Positions 24,164-36,847 of a stretch of DNA of 64,000 nt are shown here, one piece after another (positions within the stretch are counted from its first letter, which is position 1; each line of letters opens with the position of its first letter). Source of the DNA: Owenia fusiformis (Eukaryota > Annelida > Polychaeta > Sabellida > Oweniidae); the NCBI GenBank assembly GCA_903813345.2, contig CAIIXF020000001.1, positions 29,501,915 through 29,565,914 on the forward strand, given 5' to 3'. The notes beneath the pieces are model-generated. The model was not told the DNA's origin. It made no database searches and saw only the letters and a program-made list of their open reading frames with translations. Made by a program: the position numbers and the translations under genes.

Positions 24164-26370
24164 AACCATTGGTGGAAGGTGTATACAGGTGACGAGATAT
24201 GACCATGGAAACTTTCATACACAATACGTGCAACAGAATCATATGATTCAGTTGTATAATGTTGGCATTGCAATATTCTCTCAACTCAGAATTTTCAGCA
24301 CTTCATTAATAATCATTGATTTAGAACATCAGTTAAAACAAAATCATTCTTAACCTTACTCAACCAAACCTGTCATTGAAGGGGAATTTCTTTTGATTAA
24401 ATCAGAAACCTCATATTAGGAAAATATAATGGATATATCATTGTTTTAGTTGTCATAGTAATTTACTTGGGCCAGAGCACATTTCCCAAAAATAATTTGG
24501 CTACTATGTCATTATATTGTTCGGTTATGTGTTTATTCTCATGGAATGTCATGATTTCATAAATAGCAGGACTAGTCCAATGTTCTCTATTTACTTGAAT
24601 TCTCCAAGTCTGCTATTTATGAAATCATGAACTTTTATTTATCTCTAAACATTATATTTAAACATTGAAGTAAGTTCAGGTTAAAGAAAGATGTTCTAGG
24701 TGAGTTGAAAAATAATTTGACTTGGACAATAAGGAATATTTCTCAATGATACTTGCTTTGTTATATTACTGGTAACAATGAAGGGCTGATAATGAGTCTC
24801 AAGGTTTAAAAGACCTCTAAAACAAAACAAGTGTATATTTTTGTAATAAAAGTAACAAAATAAATATATTGCAAACTTTAAATAGCAAATGCTCATCCTG
24901 TACATTTAACTAGAGACTAATTTTATGTCTCTGATTTAACACAATGACAATACTCAATATGCTCATCTAGCAGAGTAGATAACATTGAGCTAATAATATT
25001 CTGAAGTAAGTACTATAAAACAGGAAATTTGGATGGTTTTTCCATCTCCATTTTTGAGATCATTATTTTCAAAAATGTAAAATCAGATTATACAATGTAT
25101 ACATACCATGGGGTGGAGATGTCTAATTTTGGTAAAGAAAAAAATCCTTGGTACAGAGCCAGAGCAATTCATCTACTCTTAACCAGCTCTTACTGTTTTT
25201 TAAATAAAACAAAATTCCAGCAGAAAAATGACTGATTTAGTCATTGTATGGAGTGTTTTATATTGTTTAAAATGGAGCAGATATTAGGTATAAATCAAAC
25301 ATCTTGGTAAAATGTCATGCTCCGTGTCTTTGGCAAAATTAGATGTCCCCACCCACTGTATTGAAGCCTTTCACAAAATCAACCTTATTCTAGAAAATGC
25401 AATGAAAACGTGGTAGGCTTCATAGTAGGCTATAGCAAGGGTATTTCTTGTCAGCTACATATTTTACAATATTTAACAATATCAGACAATTTAGGCATTA
25501 GCGTACAATTTTTGTCATTGAGCTGATTAAAAATTCAATAATGAATTAAAATACAATGATGTAACATATTCATAACGAAATGTTTTCTGTATCTTTAATT
25601 TATACCATATTCTCCCATTTTCAACTTGTTTTTACCTAGATAACTGCCTCCCAAAAGATTCAAGATAACCTGCGTCTTCACAATAATAGCACATGAAAGG
25701 TCAACTTGATTTAAAATCTTATCCTACGTATGCCTAACTAAAATGATTTGAAAATGCTGTTATAGTTGAGACAAAAGTTTTAAAACAAATTGCTTTAATG
25801 GTGAAGTTAAATAAAAGTAATATTAGGCAGTTAATGAATACCTCACGAGGTATTTACTCTAAGAGTTAATGGTATAGAATAACCTTACAAGTTACATACA
25901 TGTACAATTCACAAATATAGCACCATCTATCAACTACAACATTAAATATTAATAAGTAGTTGTCAATAAAAGATATAATAATATCAACAAATACAATCAT
26001 CAAATCAATCATTAAAGAACAAAACTATAAAATATAAAGTCTATATACAGTCTTCATAAACATCATATAATTGTAAACATAAACTTGTATAAAATATGTA
26101 ATAAATACACCAAACAAAGTACATATTAAATTAAGTTAACAAGGCATTAACATGACAAAATATCACCACCTAGCTGCAGTAACAAAACTGTAACCATGTG
26201 CTACAAAGGCCCATGTGATGGTTATTAGTTGATGGTTATAAATATAAATAAAGCAACAATAAATATAAATTGTCCTGAGGATATTTATCTATTAATACAT
26301 AATATAGGCAAACCTATTAATATAGTCATTATACAATCAGTTCATGTAAAAAATAAAATAATTTTAAATC
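24164..26370. other. 3' UTR of M15-type gene and convergent intergenic region
   Basis: No coding exon was recognised. AATAAA at 24845-24850 could end the M15-type transcript. The right side is very AT-rich and probably holds the 3' UTR of the minus-strand ZCWPW1 gene; a fragment of the AACAAGGCATTAACATG repeat starts near 26138. Confidence 0.5.
24548..24634. repeat. Hairpin with about 21-bp arms
   Basis: ATGATTTCATAAATAGCAGGA and TCTGCTATTTATGAAATCAT are complementary around a loop of about 40 bp. It lies in the probable 3' UTR of the M15-type gene, where it could fold in RNA or be a small palindromic element. Confidence 0.75.
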
Positions 26371-29300
26371 TTATAATTCATTGTCACCAAAGTCAAAATC
26401 TGAACTACCTTCATAATGGTCTGCCTCAGATTGACTTGCCTTGGATTTTTGAGACAATGATTTCACAATGGTATTGAAATCAAAATCTTGACTGGACTGA
26501 TCACCCTTTGTTTTTGATCTTGTTGATCTTTGGCTTGAGTTAATGTCAAAATCTTGACTTAATTCCTGTTTAGCCTTTGACCTTCCAGATTTTCCAGACT
26601 TTTGACTGAGATTGTCAAAATTCTGACTTTCTTGGCATAATACTTGCTTTGCTTTTGACCTTCCAGATTTTCCAGACTTTTGACTAAGATTGTCAAAATC
26701 TTGGCTTTCTTTGCTTAATTCCTGTTTTGCTTTTGACCTTCCAGATTTTCCAGACTTTTGACTAAGATTGTCAAAATTTGGACTTTCTTGGCTTAATTCC
26801 TGTTTTGCCTTTGACCTTCCACAATTTCCAGACTTTTGACTAAGATTGTCAAAATCTTGACTTTCTTGGCTTAATTCCTGTTTTGCCTTTGACCTTTCAG
26901 ATTTTCCAGACTTTTGACTAAGATTGTCAAAATCTTGACTTTCTTGGCTTAATTCCTGTTTTGCCTTTGACCTTTCAGATTTTCCAGACTTTTGACTAAG
27001 ATTGTCAAAATCTTGACTTTCTTGGCTTAATTCCTGTTTTGCCTTTGACCTTTCAGATTTTCCAGACTTTTGATTAAGATTGTCAAAATCTTGACTTTCT
27101 TGGCTTAATTCCTGTTTTGCTTTTGACCTTCCAGATTTTCCAGACTTTTGACTGAGATTATCAAAGTCTTGACTTTCCTTGTTTTCCTTTGATCTTGCAG
27201 ATTTTCTTAACCTTTGACTCAGATTGTCAAGATCTTGACTTTCTTGATCTATCTTTGACCTTACAGATTTTTTTGACTTTTGACTCAGATTGTCAAAATC
27301 TTGACTTTCTTGATCTATCTTTGACCTTACAGATTTTCCAGAATTTTGACTCAGATTGTCAAAATCTTGACTTTCTTGATCTATCTTTGACCTTACAGAT
27401 TTTCCAGAATTTTGGCTAAGATTGTCAAAATCTTGACTTTCCCGATTTATCTTTGACTTTCCAGATTTTTCCGACTTTTGACTCTTACATGTCTTAGAAT
27501 CTTTCTTTTCCTGTTTCGATAGGCAGATAGCTTTCGCAGATTTATCAGATTTCTGGCTTAGATCATTAAAATTGTGACAATTTTGTTGAGGCAGTGTTTT
27601 AGTTTTACATGACCTTTCCAACACATGGTTGATTTCGTTTTCGGGGGATTCGGGTTTGGAATTTGATCTCAATGATTTCTGGCTTGCTACTTCATTCTTG
27701 CTTGCTATTTCGTTCTCCTCTAGTTTATCCATCTGTTTTACGTTATCATCATCTTCATTAATTTGATCTCTATTTGCTTTCTTTACAGCTGGAAATTTCT
27801 TTTTTGAAGATTTTGACCTCTTATTTGAACCTGATTTAGATTTTTTACAAACCCCTGAATTCATTTCAATTTTATCATAATCAATAGAATCCTGTTCAAG
27901 TATGTTTTCAATTTTTCTTTTTAATTTATCAGTGTCATCAGGTGCCTTAGTGTCAGTGTGATCATCTGGGGCATCTGGGTTATCAATCTCCATTGTGAAT
28001 ACCTCACCATCCAACTCTAGACTAAGAGTGACAGATTTACCAGAGCACACTATCTTATCTTCTTCCTCATCACTACCAGCGTGGTCAACATTATCATCAG
28101 GTTCAGTGTCCATCTTAATAAAGTCTTTCTTGTCCATTTTAGGTTTCTTTGAGAGGAATGTTGGCTTACGTATGGTCAATGGGTTTGTTACCATCTTGAT
28201 GTTTGCTGGTATTTGGGGCTTCTTTGAAGATCGTTTTTTGCTTGTTGATGCTTCATCAAGGTTGGAATGTTTACGCTTTTTACGTGGTTTCTCATCTGCG
28301 GATGATTCTGAAGAGAAAGTTCATAAATGTACATTGCAGCAAACATATTTTACCACAAGCCCAGTTTGGTGCCCACAAATATCTAAAATGACAATTTATC
28401 TCTATCATAGTTTCAATTCAGGTATGAATATAGAAATATTAACACTGGAACTACCAGCAAAGTATGCATCTTTTAAAGAGAACCTAGCAAAGTATGCATC
28501 TTTTAAAGAGAACCTAGCACTGAATTATTTTAACCTTTAGTTTTCTTCAACAGTGACTTTTCTTCCTTGTGTTTCTTTGATTTCTTTGGTTTCTTCTTTT
28601 TTGGACTATCATCCTCATCAAACAAAAACTCATCCTTTTCTGTAAACACACATTACATTATTTCTTTACAAAATTCAGAGCAGCTTATATTTGACCTATC
28701 AATATTTGTGCCCAAGACATGTGCAAATACAAGGGATACATGCACCTTTCCTTGTTTAAAAAAGGCTCTGACTATGTACGATTTTTTTTATAAAACTATA
28801 ATATTCACATAAAAGAAGATTTGTAACATTCTATTGATATAGATAGTGCAAAGAAATTTGTAATCAGTTTTAGGAACTGAGCCCCTATTACTAAATGTGC
28901 ATCAAGAAAAAAAACAAATTAAGTTTTTGTACCATCAACTTCATTTGAGAGTAGGTCATCATCAAGGTCCATGGAATTAAGGATGTCTTCAGCCTGGTCA
29001 AGGATATCATCAGCTCTACCCAGCATATCATCTACATCAGCATCACTCATTATGGTAGCTGTAGACTCTGACCTCTTACTCTTTTTGCGTCTATGACTCT
29101 TTATACGCTTGGACACAGAGGCTAGAGTAAAAGAGAACGTGTAAGACTAGAGGATAACATTTTGGGAAAATGGATTGAACCAGTAATTTTAATATTAACA
29201 GCAAGGTGAATGAATATGCTTGTATGATATATCACTAGACAGTGCATGTATGCTCTACATCTACATAAGCCATCATCAAGAATGCAATTCAATTTACATG

Positions 29301-32300
29301 TATACAGATTCTATTGTACTCTACGAATTGCTGTTTTGTACATAATTTTGTGCATTTATCAAAGGATTTGGAAGACATCTCACCTTTATTTTTGTCTTCT
29401 TGGGAGTCAAGTACATCTCCCCATTTACCTTTATACCTCTGGCAAAAGCTGAACTCTGCAAGTCTCTCCTGGAAAGTGAAGAAAAGAGAAAATCAAAAGA
29501 TGCTATAATATCTGCATGCAACAGTAAAATCTGTGTAAGTTGAACACATTTGGTACCTCGAAAATATGTTCCACTTGTTAAGTGTTCTACTTAGAGTTTA
29601 ATTTTACATTGAGTCAAAGGGTCATGGGACTCCAAAGTCTTCCATTTACAATGATGTTCCAATAACAAAGGTGTTTCAACTGACAGGTTTACTGTAATTC
29701 TGTTCATTGCTCCACTCACCATAGGACAATATCCTAAATACATGGAACAATATAAAAAGATGACTGAAACAGATTTCCTTTCTCTCCTTTGCATATTCTC
29801 TCTTATATGCTGATCTTGCATTTCAAGTTATCCCCACGGGTTATTAAGAAACACTCAAAAAAGGTTCATACTACTGTACTGTGTTTGAAACTGATGGCAC
29901 AATACAATAGCAATGGACTTTTCATTTCAGGAATACTTTTATCAAGACTAAACTGACATGATGTCTCATTCATCCTCTAATGACAATTAGGTTACAATAA
30001 GAAGATGCCAGTCTTATTTCTTATTTTATAACTTGTTTTTTCTTGATATACCATTGATAATTTTATTACCTTGATGCCCATAGAATAAGCCCTCATTGCT
30101 TTGGTCCTTGCCAATGTCACTTCTTTCCTGTAGTCATGGTTGCGAACTTTGAACTGAAGAATAAAACATGAATGTTTTTCATACAATTCAAGCTTCTCTT
30201 TTCATATTATTTTTGATTCTTGCAGAAAAACTTTTCTCATGAATCAATAAAGATAATGGTAAAACTATGCATACAGAAAGTGCAAACAATATCACATGGG
30301 TTGTGTTCAAGGAAAAATAGTGAGTGTTGTTGCAGTAATTAAATCACTTAAGAAAGCAAAATGTGACATACAGAGCCCAGTTGTTCTGAGGTCTCAGCTC
30401 CAGTAAAGTTGCGAATGTTTGATACACGAATCCAAGCTCTCGTCACCTTGTCATCAAAGAATACAACATGGTAGTGACTCTGAAAGAAGACAAGGAATAA
30501 CAGTCTACATTTGTGCAGTATTTGTACAATAAAACAGTCCTCAAAGTCCAACCACCTTCAAAGAGAAACTCTTCTATACTATACTTGAACACCCCAGATC
30601 TTCAAGAGCACCCAAAACATAAATATTCCTCATATAGTCAAGTGGAACAATCCTGTCTCAGAGTACACCTCCCAACTCAAACATAAAATAATCAACCCTG
30701 ATCTCACAATTCCCATGAGTGGTTTTACTGACGTCATCCTAATGGTTATAAAAGAAAATAACAAAAAATACATTCACCAACCAATGTTTTATTGTATACG
30801 TGTACATGTGTAATGTAGCCAAAACTTTTAAAGTGTTTTGGAATAATCAGTGATTTTATACAACTTACTGGTGACATGCTGTCTCCAGGTAAGACACCAG
30901 TCAGCTCACAATATGTCTCATTATCAGGATCAATCTCAACCATAGCTGGCCAACTGGAAATGAACAAATGGGTAAATAGTTATTTGGGTGCTTTAATTTA
31001 CTACACTTAATTAAAACCTATCAGTTACTGAGTAGTTCACTATTGCTTCAACACTGCTCCTATTTAAATAATATGACCTCGGCAAAGTATCTTTGAACTG
31101 ATCCCACAACAGAATGCAACAGAATATTGGTTCAACATACAGTAAAACCTGTCTAAGTGATAACCTTTGGTTCCTCTGAAGTGTTCTATTTGGGAGAGGT
31201 TCCACTAATAGAGGTTCATTTAAAATTAATCAGTTGGTCTTTGGACTCTGCGAAGTGTTCAAATTACAGAAGTGTTCCACTTTACAGGTTTCATTGTAAT
31301 TCAGTTTCATTTTGGGAGGTTGTGAGCTTAAGAGCATTAAATTCAAATGGGCAATCGTTTTTTCTCAAATAGAAGATGAAAAGGAAAGAGTAAAAATATA
31401 GTAACTCACTAAGGAAAGCCATCCATTTTTGCCCATACAAGTGAACCTTCAGTAAACTTGGTGTAAATGAAGTCTTTCTCATGGGCCTCTCTGTCCCAAT
31501 CCACCTCAGCCACATCACAACTATTATGTTGCATATCTGAAATAACACTTTAGAAATCACTTTTCATTGAATGTAATCTCAGATCATGAATCCCATAATC
31601 ATGGTCCAGTGATATACTTTTCAAAAATCATTACTGGTATCCAAATCAATTTCAATATGCCATCATGAAAGTGGACTAGCAGAAATTTAAATACAGTTTT
31701 ATGAAATACCACTGATGTTGATATCAACTTTAAATTATCAGTTTGTTCTATGACATACACAGAAGTGGTTTTGTTTTCAAATGATACTGTATGACCCCAA
31801 AACAGGCCTGACCAATTTTTTCTTTTTGGGATCAACCAGTATATACATAAAAATAAATAAATGATTCATTCATTCTCTGTAGACAACTGTGTATAATCTG
31901 TTGTACCTTTGCTCATGTTACATGTCCAGGTATCTGGTAGGCTAGCTGGGTCATGTATGTAATCTAGATATCGCCATTTCATACAATTCCTCTCACTGCA
32001 CTGCACCCAAGTACCTGCAAAAATATTCAAAACATTGCATGATATTTCAGTAGAGGAAAATTTTGAAAAAACCATTCCAAGACTTTAGACTGCAAACGGT
32101 GCAGAACTTTTGAACCAACCCTCGTATATAGATAGTCATCCTCAATGAAACAATAAATGTAGATAAATGCCTCAAATAAAGAAACAATTGTATGTAGATA
32201 ATTATCCTGTCCACCAATTTATGACTTTTCATACCTACCAGTTTCTGTCAGTGGTCTTTCTTGCATTTGTTTTTTCTTTGAAACTTTCTTCTGGTGAACT

Positions 32301-35300
32301 TGTTTCATAATTGTTTTCTCTGGAAAACAAATATTAACGATTCATAACTGTGATCTTCCTACAACTAACATATTCTATTATCTTCTTAAAAATGACTTCA
32401 CTGTAGAAGAATAGACAAAAATTGCCACAAAATTTAAAATAATGGATCGCTTCAGCATAATTTTGTCATTTATTTCTTGCATGCAGGTACAGTATATAGT
32501 GAAAAGTGGCTCTGTTTAGGGATTTGTCGATGTTCTGATATGAGCTACTTATGGCTGTTAATCTACAAATAAACCATTATATTGCTACATAAATAAAGAT
32601 GCACAAATAGAAAGTCAAGACATACCTTTAGGTTTTCTTTGTGCCTTTAATTTTGGAGGTTTCATGGATGTTGAGCTGTCATTGAGGGCAGGTTCAGGGG
32701 AGTTGAGGGTGCTAGATACAGGGGTAATCTCATTCACCTGACTCAGCACTGCAGCCCTGGAGCAGTCGGAAGTATTTTTCAAGATTTACAAATAGTTGGT
32801 CATTTATAGGATAAATCTGATAATAATGTTATGCCAATATATGAGATTTGTTTTATAATGTTTATGGTGCTATATGGAAAAAGGACCATTCAACCACACA
32901 TTTCCAATTTGTCTCTTAAGACCTACAGACCTGATTTCTGTTGGCAATTTATCCTCATCGATGTCTCCTTGGTCAGAGTCTTCATCTTCTTCATACTCCT
33001 CCTCCTCATCATCATCTCCAGCTTCATTATTGTCTACTCTGGGGGCCTCAGCTTCCACTGGATCCACTACAGAGCAGGCACATATTTCAAACATCAATAC
33101 ATTTGGAGTTTTATATGGATAAACTGGCAATCAGATGAGTTGTGTATGTATGAATTTCATAGATTCTGTATCTCTTTTCACCAATATATCTTTATATATA
33201 TTTATTACCCAAATGTAGATGTACCTAAATCTTCTCCCAAGACAGAAAGTCCAGCTTCCAAAACTGCTTCGAAATCATCTTCTATTTTTTGACTCAGAAC
33301 TGGATCCATATTCTCTTCATCCACAAAATTCCCACAGTCATTGTTATCACAGTCTTCAGTGATGGTTACCTCACCTTTATTAGCCTCATTATTTTCAGTA
33401 GTTTCTACTCCATCTTCTTTCGCTTCTACAATTGCATCATTAAATTTAGTTTGCGTTTAGCAATGTAACATTTGTTTCATTGAGGAAGATATTTGAAACT
33501 AAAAAATGAATGACTTTAAATTGAGTAGTTAAAGTAGTAGACATACTGATTGCACAAATAAAGGGTGACAATGAGTGACAAAAAATGTTGGCTTTAACCA
33601 CTTGATGGTACTAACTAAAAAAAACTTTCATAAAAAAAGTAATTAATTGGTTACACTGTACGTCCTGCCTATTGTTTTAGAGATGTGAATTGCTTAAGCC
33701 AATATTTGATACTAAGGAGCTTGGATTAATATGAATGAGGTTAGGACATGGACTTTCCATAAGCCAATTGTTAAAGCATGGAACATCCCACCCACAGTTA
33801 ATTACCCAATTTTATAATCTGTTTTTATTAATTCCCATGACACTAATGCTTTCTTCCAATTAAGCTGACCAGTTGAGATAATCTAGAGATTGACACTTTT
33901 TTGGAGATAATAGAAATGTATCTATTATGTCATGTTGAGGCAAATCTCTAAAATGTTTAAGTGAAACAAACTTGCAGATTTTATGCACTCTATATGAAAA
34001 TATAAATAAACTTATAAAGCTTAATTCAATCTCATGTTCTTAATGTTCAAGTAATCACAAAATAAAATGCTCATAACAATAAATATATGCTTATTCAGTA
34101 TTTTCTGGATTGGCCCAGACAATAGACCATCTCTATATGGAACACCTGTCAATAAGGAACAGTTTTGTCCAGTTCGAAGTGCGCTCCATGTTTGCAGGTT
34201 TTACTGTACTGTATAGAACTAATGTGACAGAGAAATCTCAAGTTATTACAGAATCAAAGAATTCCGCTGTTCAGGTGATCAATTTTGCAGTGAGATACAA
34301 AGTAATACCTTCATGAATTAACAGCATGAAGCTACTTGGTACATACACCCCATCTGATTTCTTTGTATTGAAATAAACATATTTCAATTACTTTGATCAT
34401 CTTAGTGTTTTATAAACTTGCCTGGTGTAAAGGAAAGATCACCACTTGTAACTCGCTCTTGTACAGCTGCAAACAGTTCATCGTACTCTGCATCAGTGTA
34501 AGTGTGTACAGGTTTCACCGGGGTCTTTTCCTTCTATATAAATACATTGGAAATTGTATTGCATTGTTTATTGACAGACCTTATATATTACATACTTCAG
34601 ATGCTAGCCAGGGGACACTGAGGTCCATGCGACCACCCTTTCCCTCACAAGTTTGCAACATTTGTAGATGGATGGAAGTTTAATTTGCGGGGTCTGCATT
34701 TGTTTTTTACACAGATCAGGAATAAATAGATTTTGCATATGTTCATAAAAAGCAAATCAGCAATATTCACCTTTTTTGATACCTTTGATGGGGTGCTTCT
34801 GGGAACCTTGGCTTTAACCTTTTGAGGAGTTTCATTTCCTTTCCCTTCCTCATTGATTTCCTTTAATGGAGTATTCTTACACGTGGCACCTTTCACTTTC
34901 TTTGCTGGTGTCTTTTTTACTATCTTCTCGGGAGTTATGTTTTCATCCGTTTTCTTTTCATGTGTCTTCTTCGGTGTTTTGATCTTTGGTACCTCATGCT
35001 CCAATTCCTATATTGTGCACATGTGTGTACAGTATGATATTAATTTGTATGAACTATGAATCTTTAATGTTTGCTACAACCCAACCAAAACACTTTACTA
35101 TGATATTTTGAGACATGTTGTTACTTTTTTTCAAAAGTCAACTTTTTAATATTTTCAGAAAATTTCCAAAACTACTTTCAAAGTCATGACAAATTGAATT
35201 TAGATAGTTAGAAATCCCTGACCCAACTTCGTCTACGTCTATGTCAATAATCTGCAAGAGGCTAATAAGCCCATATAAAGCAGATATATGTATATGAAGA

Positions 35301-35675
35301 GATAAAAACATTGCTTTTTATGAAGAAGAATAGCATAGGAATGTTCAGTTTTCATCTGTATGCTCCCTGCACAAACTTACCTTTTCATTGTTTCCAGAGA
35401 ATTTACTTTGAACACAGTCAACGGAGTCAGCATCTTTAGTATCAGCACTTCTTGGAACTAAAACAAAAAAGTGTATTTTAAGAAATATTTAAAATTTAAC
35501 TACCTGTATTTTAGATGCAATTGAAAGTATTAGTGAGCTCTTGCACCAAGCCCTTGATGGAGAATATATAACAGGTAGACTAGAACTTTATGCACCAAGC
35601 AAAGCAACCCTGTGAATTAATACACTTACCAAAAAATGGATTTTTGAATCCCTTTTTGGGCTTCAATGCAGCCAT
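26371..35675 (-). CDS. ZCWPW1: ZCWPW1-type histone reader: zf-CW plus PWWP, 17 exons, complete
   Basis: Exons (high-low): 35675-35630, 35457-35381, 35007-34771, 34533-34422, 33425-33225, 33066-32931, 32756-32626, 32319-32239, 32014-31907, 31536-31410, 30953-30869, 30479-30372, 30153-30070, 29468-29429, 29121-28933, 28639-28535, 28307-26371. All phases agree, giving 1267 residues, about twice human ZCWPW1. Residues 1-340 are low-complexity, Lys- and acid-rich. The CW finger starts at 341 (TWVQCSERNCMKWR, DTWTC, HNSC: four zinc cysteines). PWWP starts near 408 (SLVWAKMDGFPYWPAM; SHYHVVFFDD; RAWIRVSNI). The family reads H3K4me3 and H3K36me3 and in mammals acts with PRDM9 in meiosis. The tail is basic, then a long tandem repeat. 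The intron after exon 4 uses a GC donor (CAG|GCAAGT). A retained intron after exon 15 would add a stop at 28919 and remove the tail. Confidence 0.93.
26560..27475 (-). repeat. Coding tandem repeat array in ZCWPW1 last exon
   Basis: About 12 tandem copies within the coding frame. Most are 78 bp (26 residues: SQKSGKSERSKAKQELSQ followed by ESQDFDNL). Copies at the N-terminal side are 66 bp, with SKIDQ in place of SKAKQELSQ. The core DFDNLSQKSGKS is constant: a regular alternation of acidic-aromatic and Ser/Lys patches. Confidence 0.9.
29523..29702. mobile_element. MITE-like, ACAGTAAAACCTG family (copy 2)
   Basis: Starts ACAGTAAAATCTGTGTAAGTTG and ends ACAGGTTTACTGTA, with interior words GTTCCACTT and GGGACTCCAAAGT shared with copies at 31138 and 55368. 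It lies in a ZCWPW1 intron. Confidence 0.75.
31138..31299. mobile_element. MITE-like, ACAGTAAAACCTG family (copy 3)
   Basis: Starts ACAGTAAAACCTGTCTAAGT and ends TTTACAGGTTTCATTGTA, with interior TTTGGTTCCTC, GTTCCACTAATAGAG and GTGTTCCACTTT. It lies in the ZCWPW1 intron between the two PWWP exons. Confidence 0.8.
33426..34421. other. ZCWPW1 intron 4 (GC-AG), with a MITE fragment
   Basis: A 996-bp intron between exons ending 34422 and starting 33425. It has no coding signal of its own. A partial ACAGTAAAACCTG-family copy lies at about 34120-34212 (GGAACACCTGTC...GCAGGTTTTACTGTAC). Confidence 0.6.
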
Positions 35676-36439
35676 CGTTGAGTGCTATATGTGATGTACT
35701 GTTAAATGCTTCTTCTACATGTACATATTCAACCTGAATACAGAAGAATAACAAAACATAACAAAAACATAAAGTTTCAAATACACCAGACATGCACAAT
35801 TTTCAGAAAATCAACATTGAGACAAAATCATATCTTGAGATTCATAAGAAATTTAGAATGAAATTCCAAAAAAGTTAAATGAATGTCTCCTTTAATATTT
35901 TAATTGAAAAACTAAGAATAGGCAATGGTAAAACACCTACTAAAACATCAGATAACTAAAATTCCAGGCCAGCTCTCTGAGCAAGAACACCTCAAAGTAA
36001 ACGCTGTACGAAGTTCCTTGAATGAATTCTCAAGAAATCATTCAGACAGCAGAATGATCAGTCAAGAGCAATGCATGACATGTGATTTCAAAGTCGAATA
36101 TTTAATAATGAGTTGAAAGAGAGAGATAAGATAACTGTTAAACATGTGAATGGAAAAAAATGATCAGCTTACACTTTTCTGGGGAGGTTTCTAAGATTGG
36201 ACTTATGAGAACACCTGAAAGCACTGTGTGTGATTGCATTGAACGCATTTCCATGAAAATATCACTCAGAAGGTGCAGCCATACCTAAAGATGGCTTAAA
36301 GGTTGTTGGATTCCTCACTAATGATCTCAACAAAATGCAGCTTAACAAGAAGCTAAGAATGTGATGGGATCAAAAATGATGTGTAACCTTTTGGTTGACA
36401 CGAAAATCTTACATTTTCTTTTCTTTCAAAAGTGGAGCA

Positions 36440-36622
36440 TACAGTAAAACCTGTCTTAGTGAACACCTCTCTCTAGTGAACACCTGTCCCTAGTGGACAC
36501 CCTTCCTACGCACATAGTCCACTGACTTCTGTATAAATTACCCTCTCTCTAGTGAACACCTACCTACAGTGAACATTTTTTCTTGGCAAAAAAATGTTCA
36601 CTATACACAAGTTTTACTGTAT
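36440..36622. mobile_element. MITE-like, ACAGTAAAACCTG family (copy 5)
   Basis: Ends ACAGTAAAACCTGTCTTAGT and AAGTTTTACTGTAT are inverted. The interior has repeated AGTGAACACCT and CTCTCTAGTGAACAC words. Confidence 0.8.
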
Positions 36623-36847
36623 ATTTTAATTGACAATAACAAGAAGAATATTGAATGTTATGTAACAAATTTAGTTCCACATTGTCATCTATAGATTGTT
36701 GTTTCTGTACATGAAAAATGAAGCTGATTACAGATATGTATTAAATACAGAAATTATTTCTTTTTTGGAGGGTTCTGTTTTTTTGAGTCACCCTATATAG
36801 TCCCGGCACTGGGTAAGTAAGTACCATATGCTTATCTTATATTGGGT

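Noticed and set aside
27189-27419. Plus-strand repetitive frame
   Set aside because: It is the antisense of the ZCWPW1 coding tandem array.
32831-33292. Plus-strand frame of 153 codons
   Set aside because: It is the antisense of ZCWPW1 exons 5 and 6 plus intron; the minus-strand exons have correct splice sites and phase.
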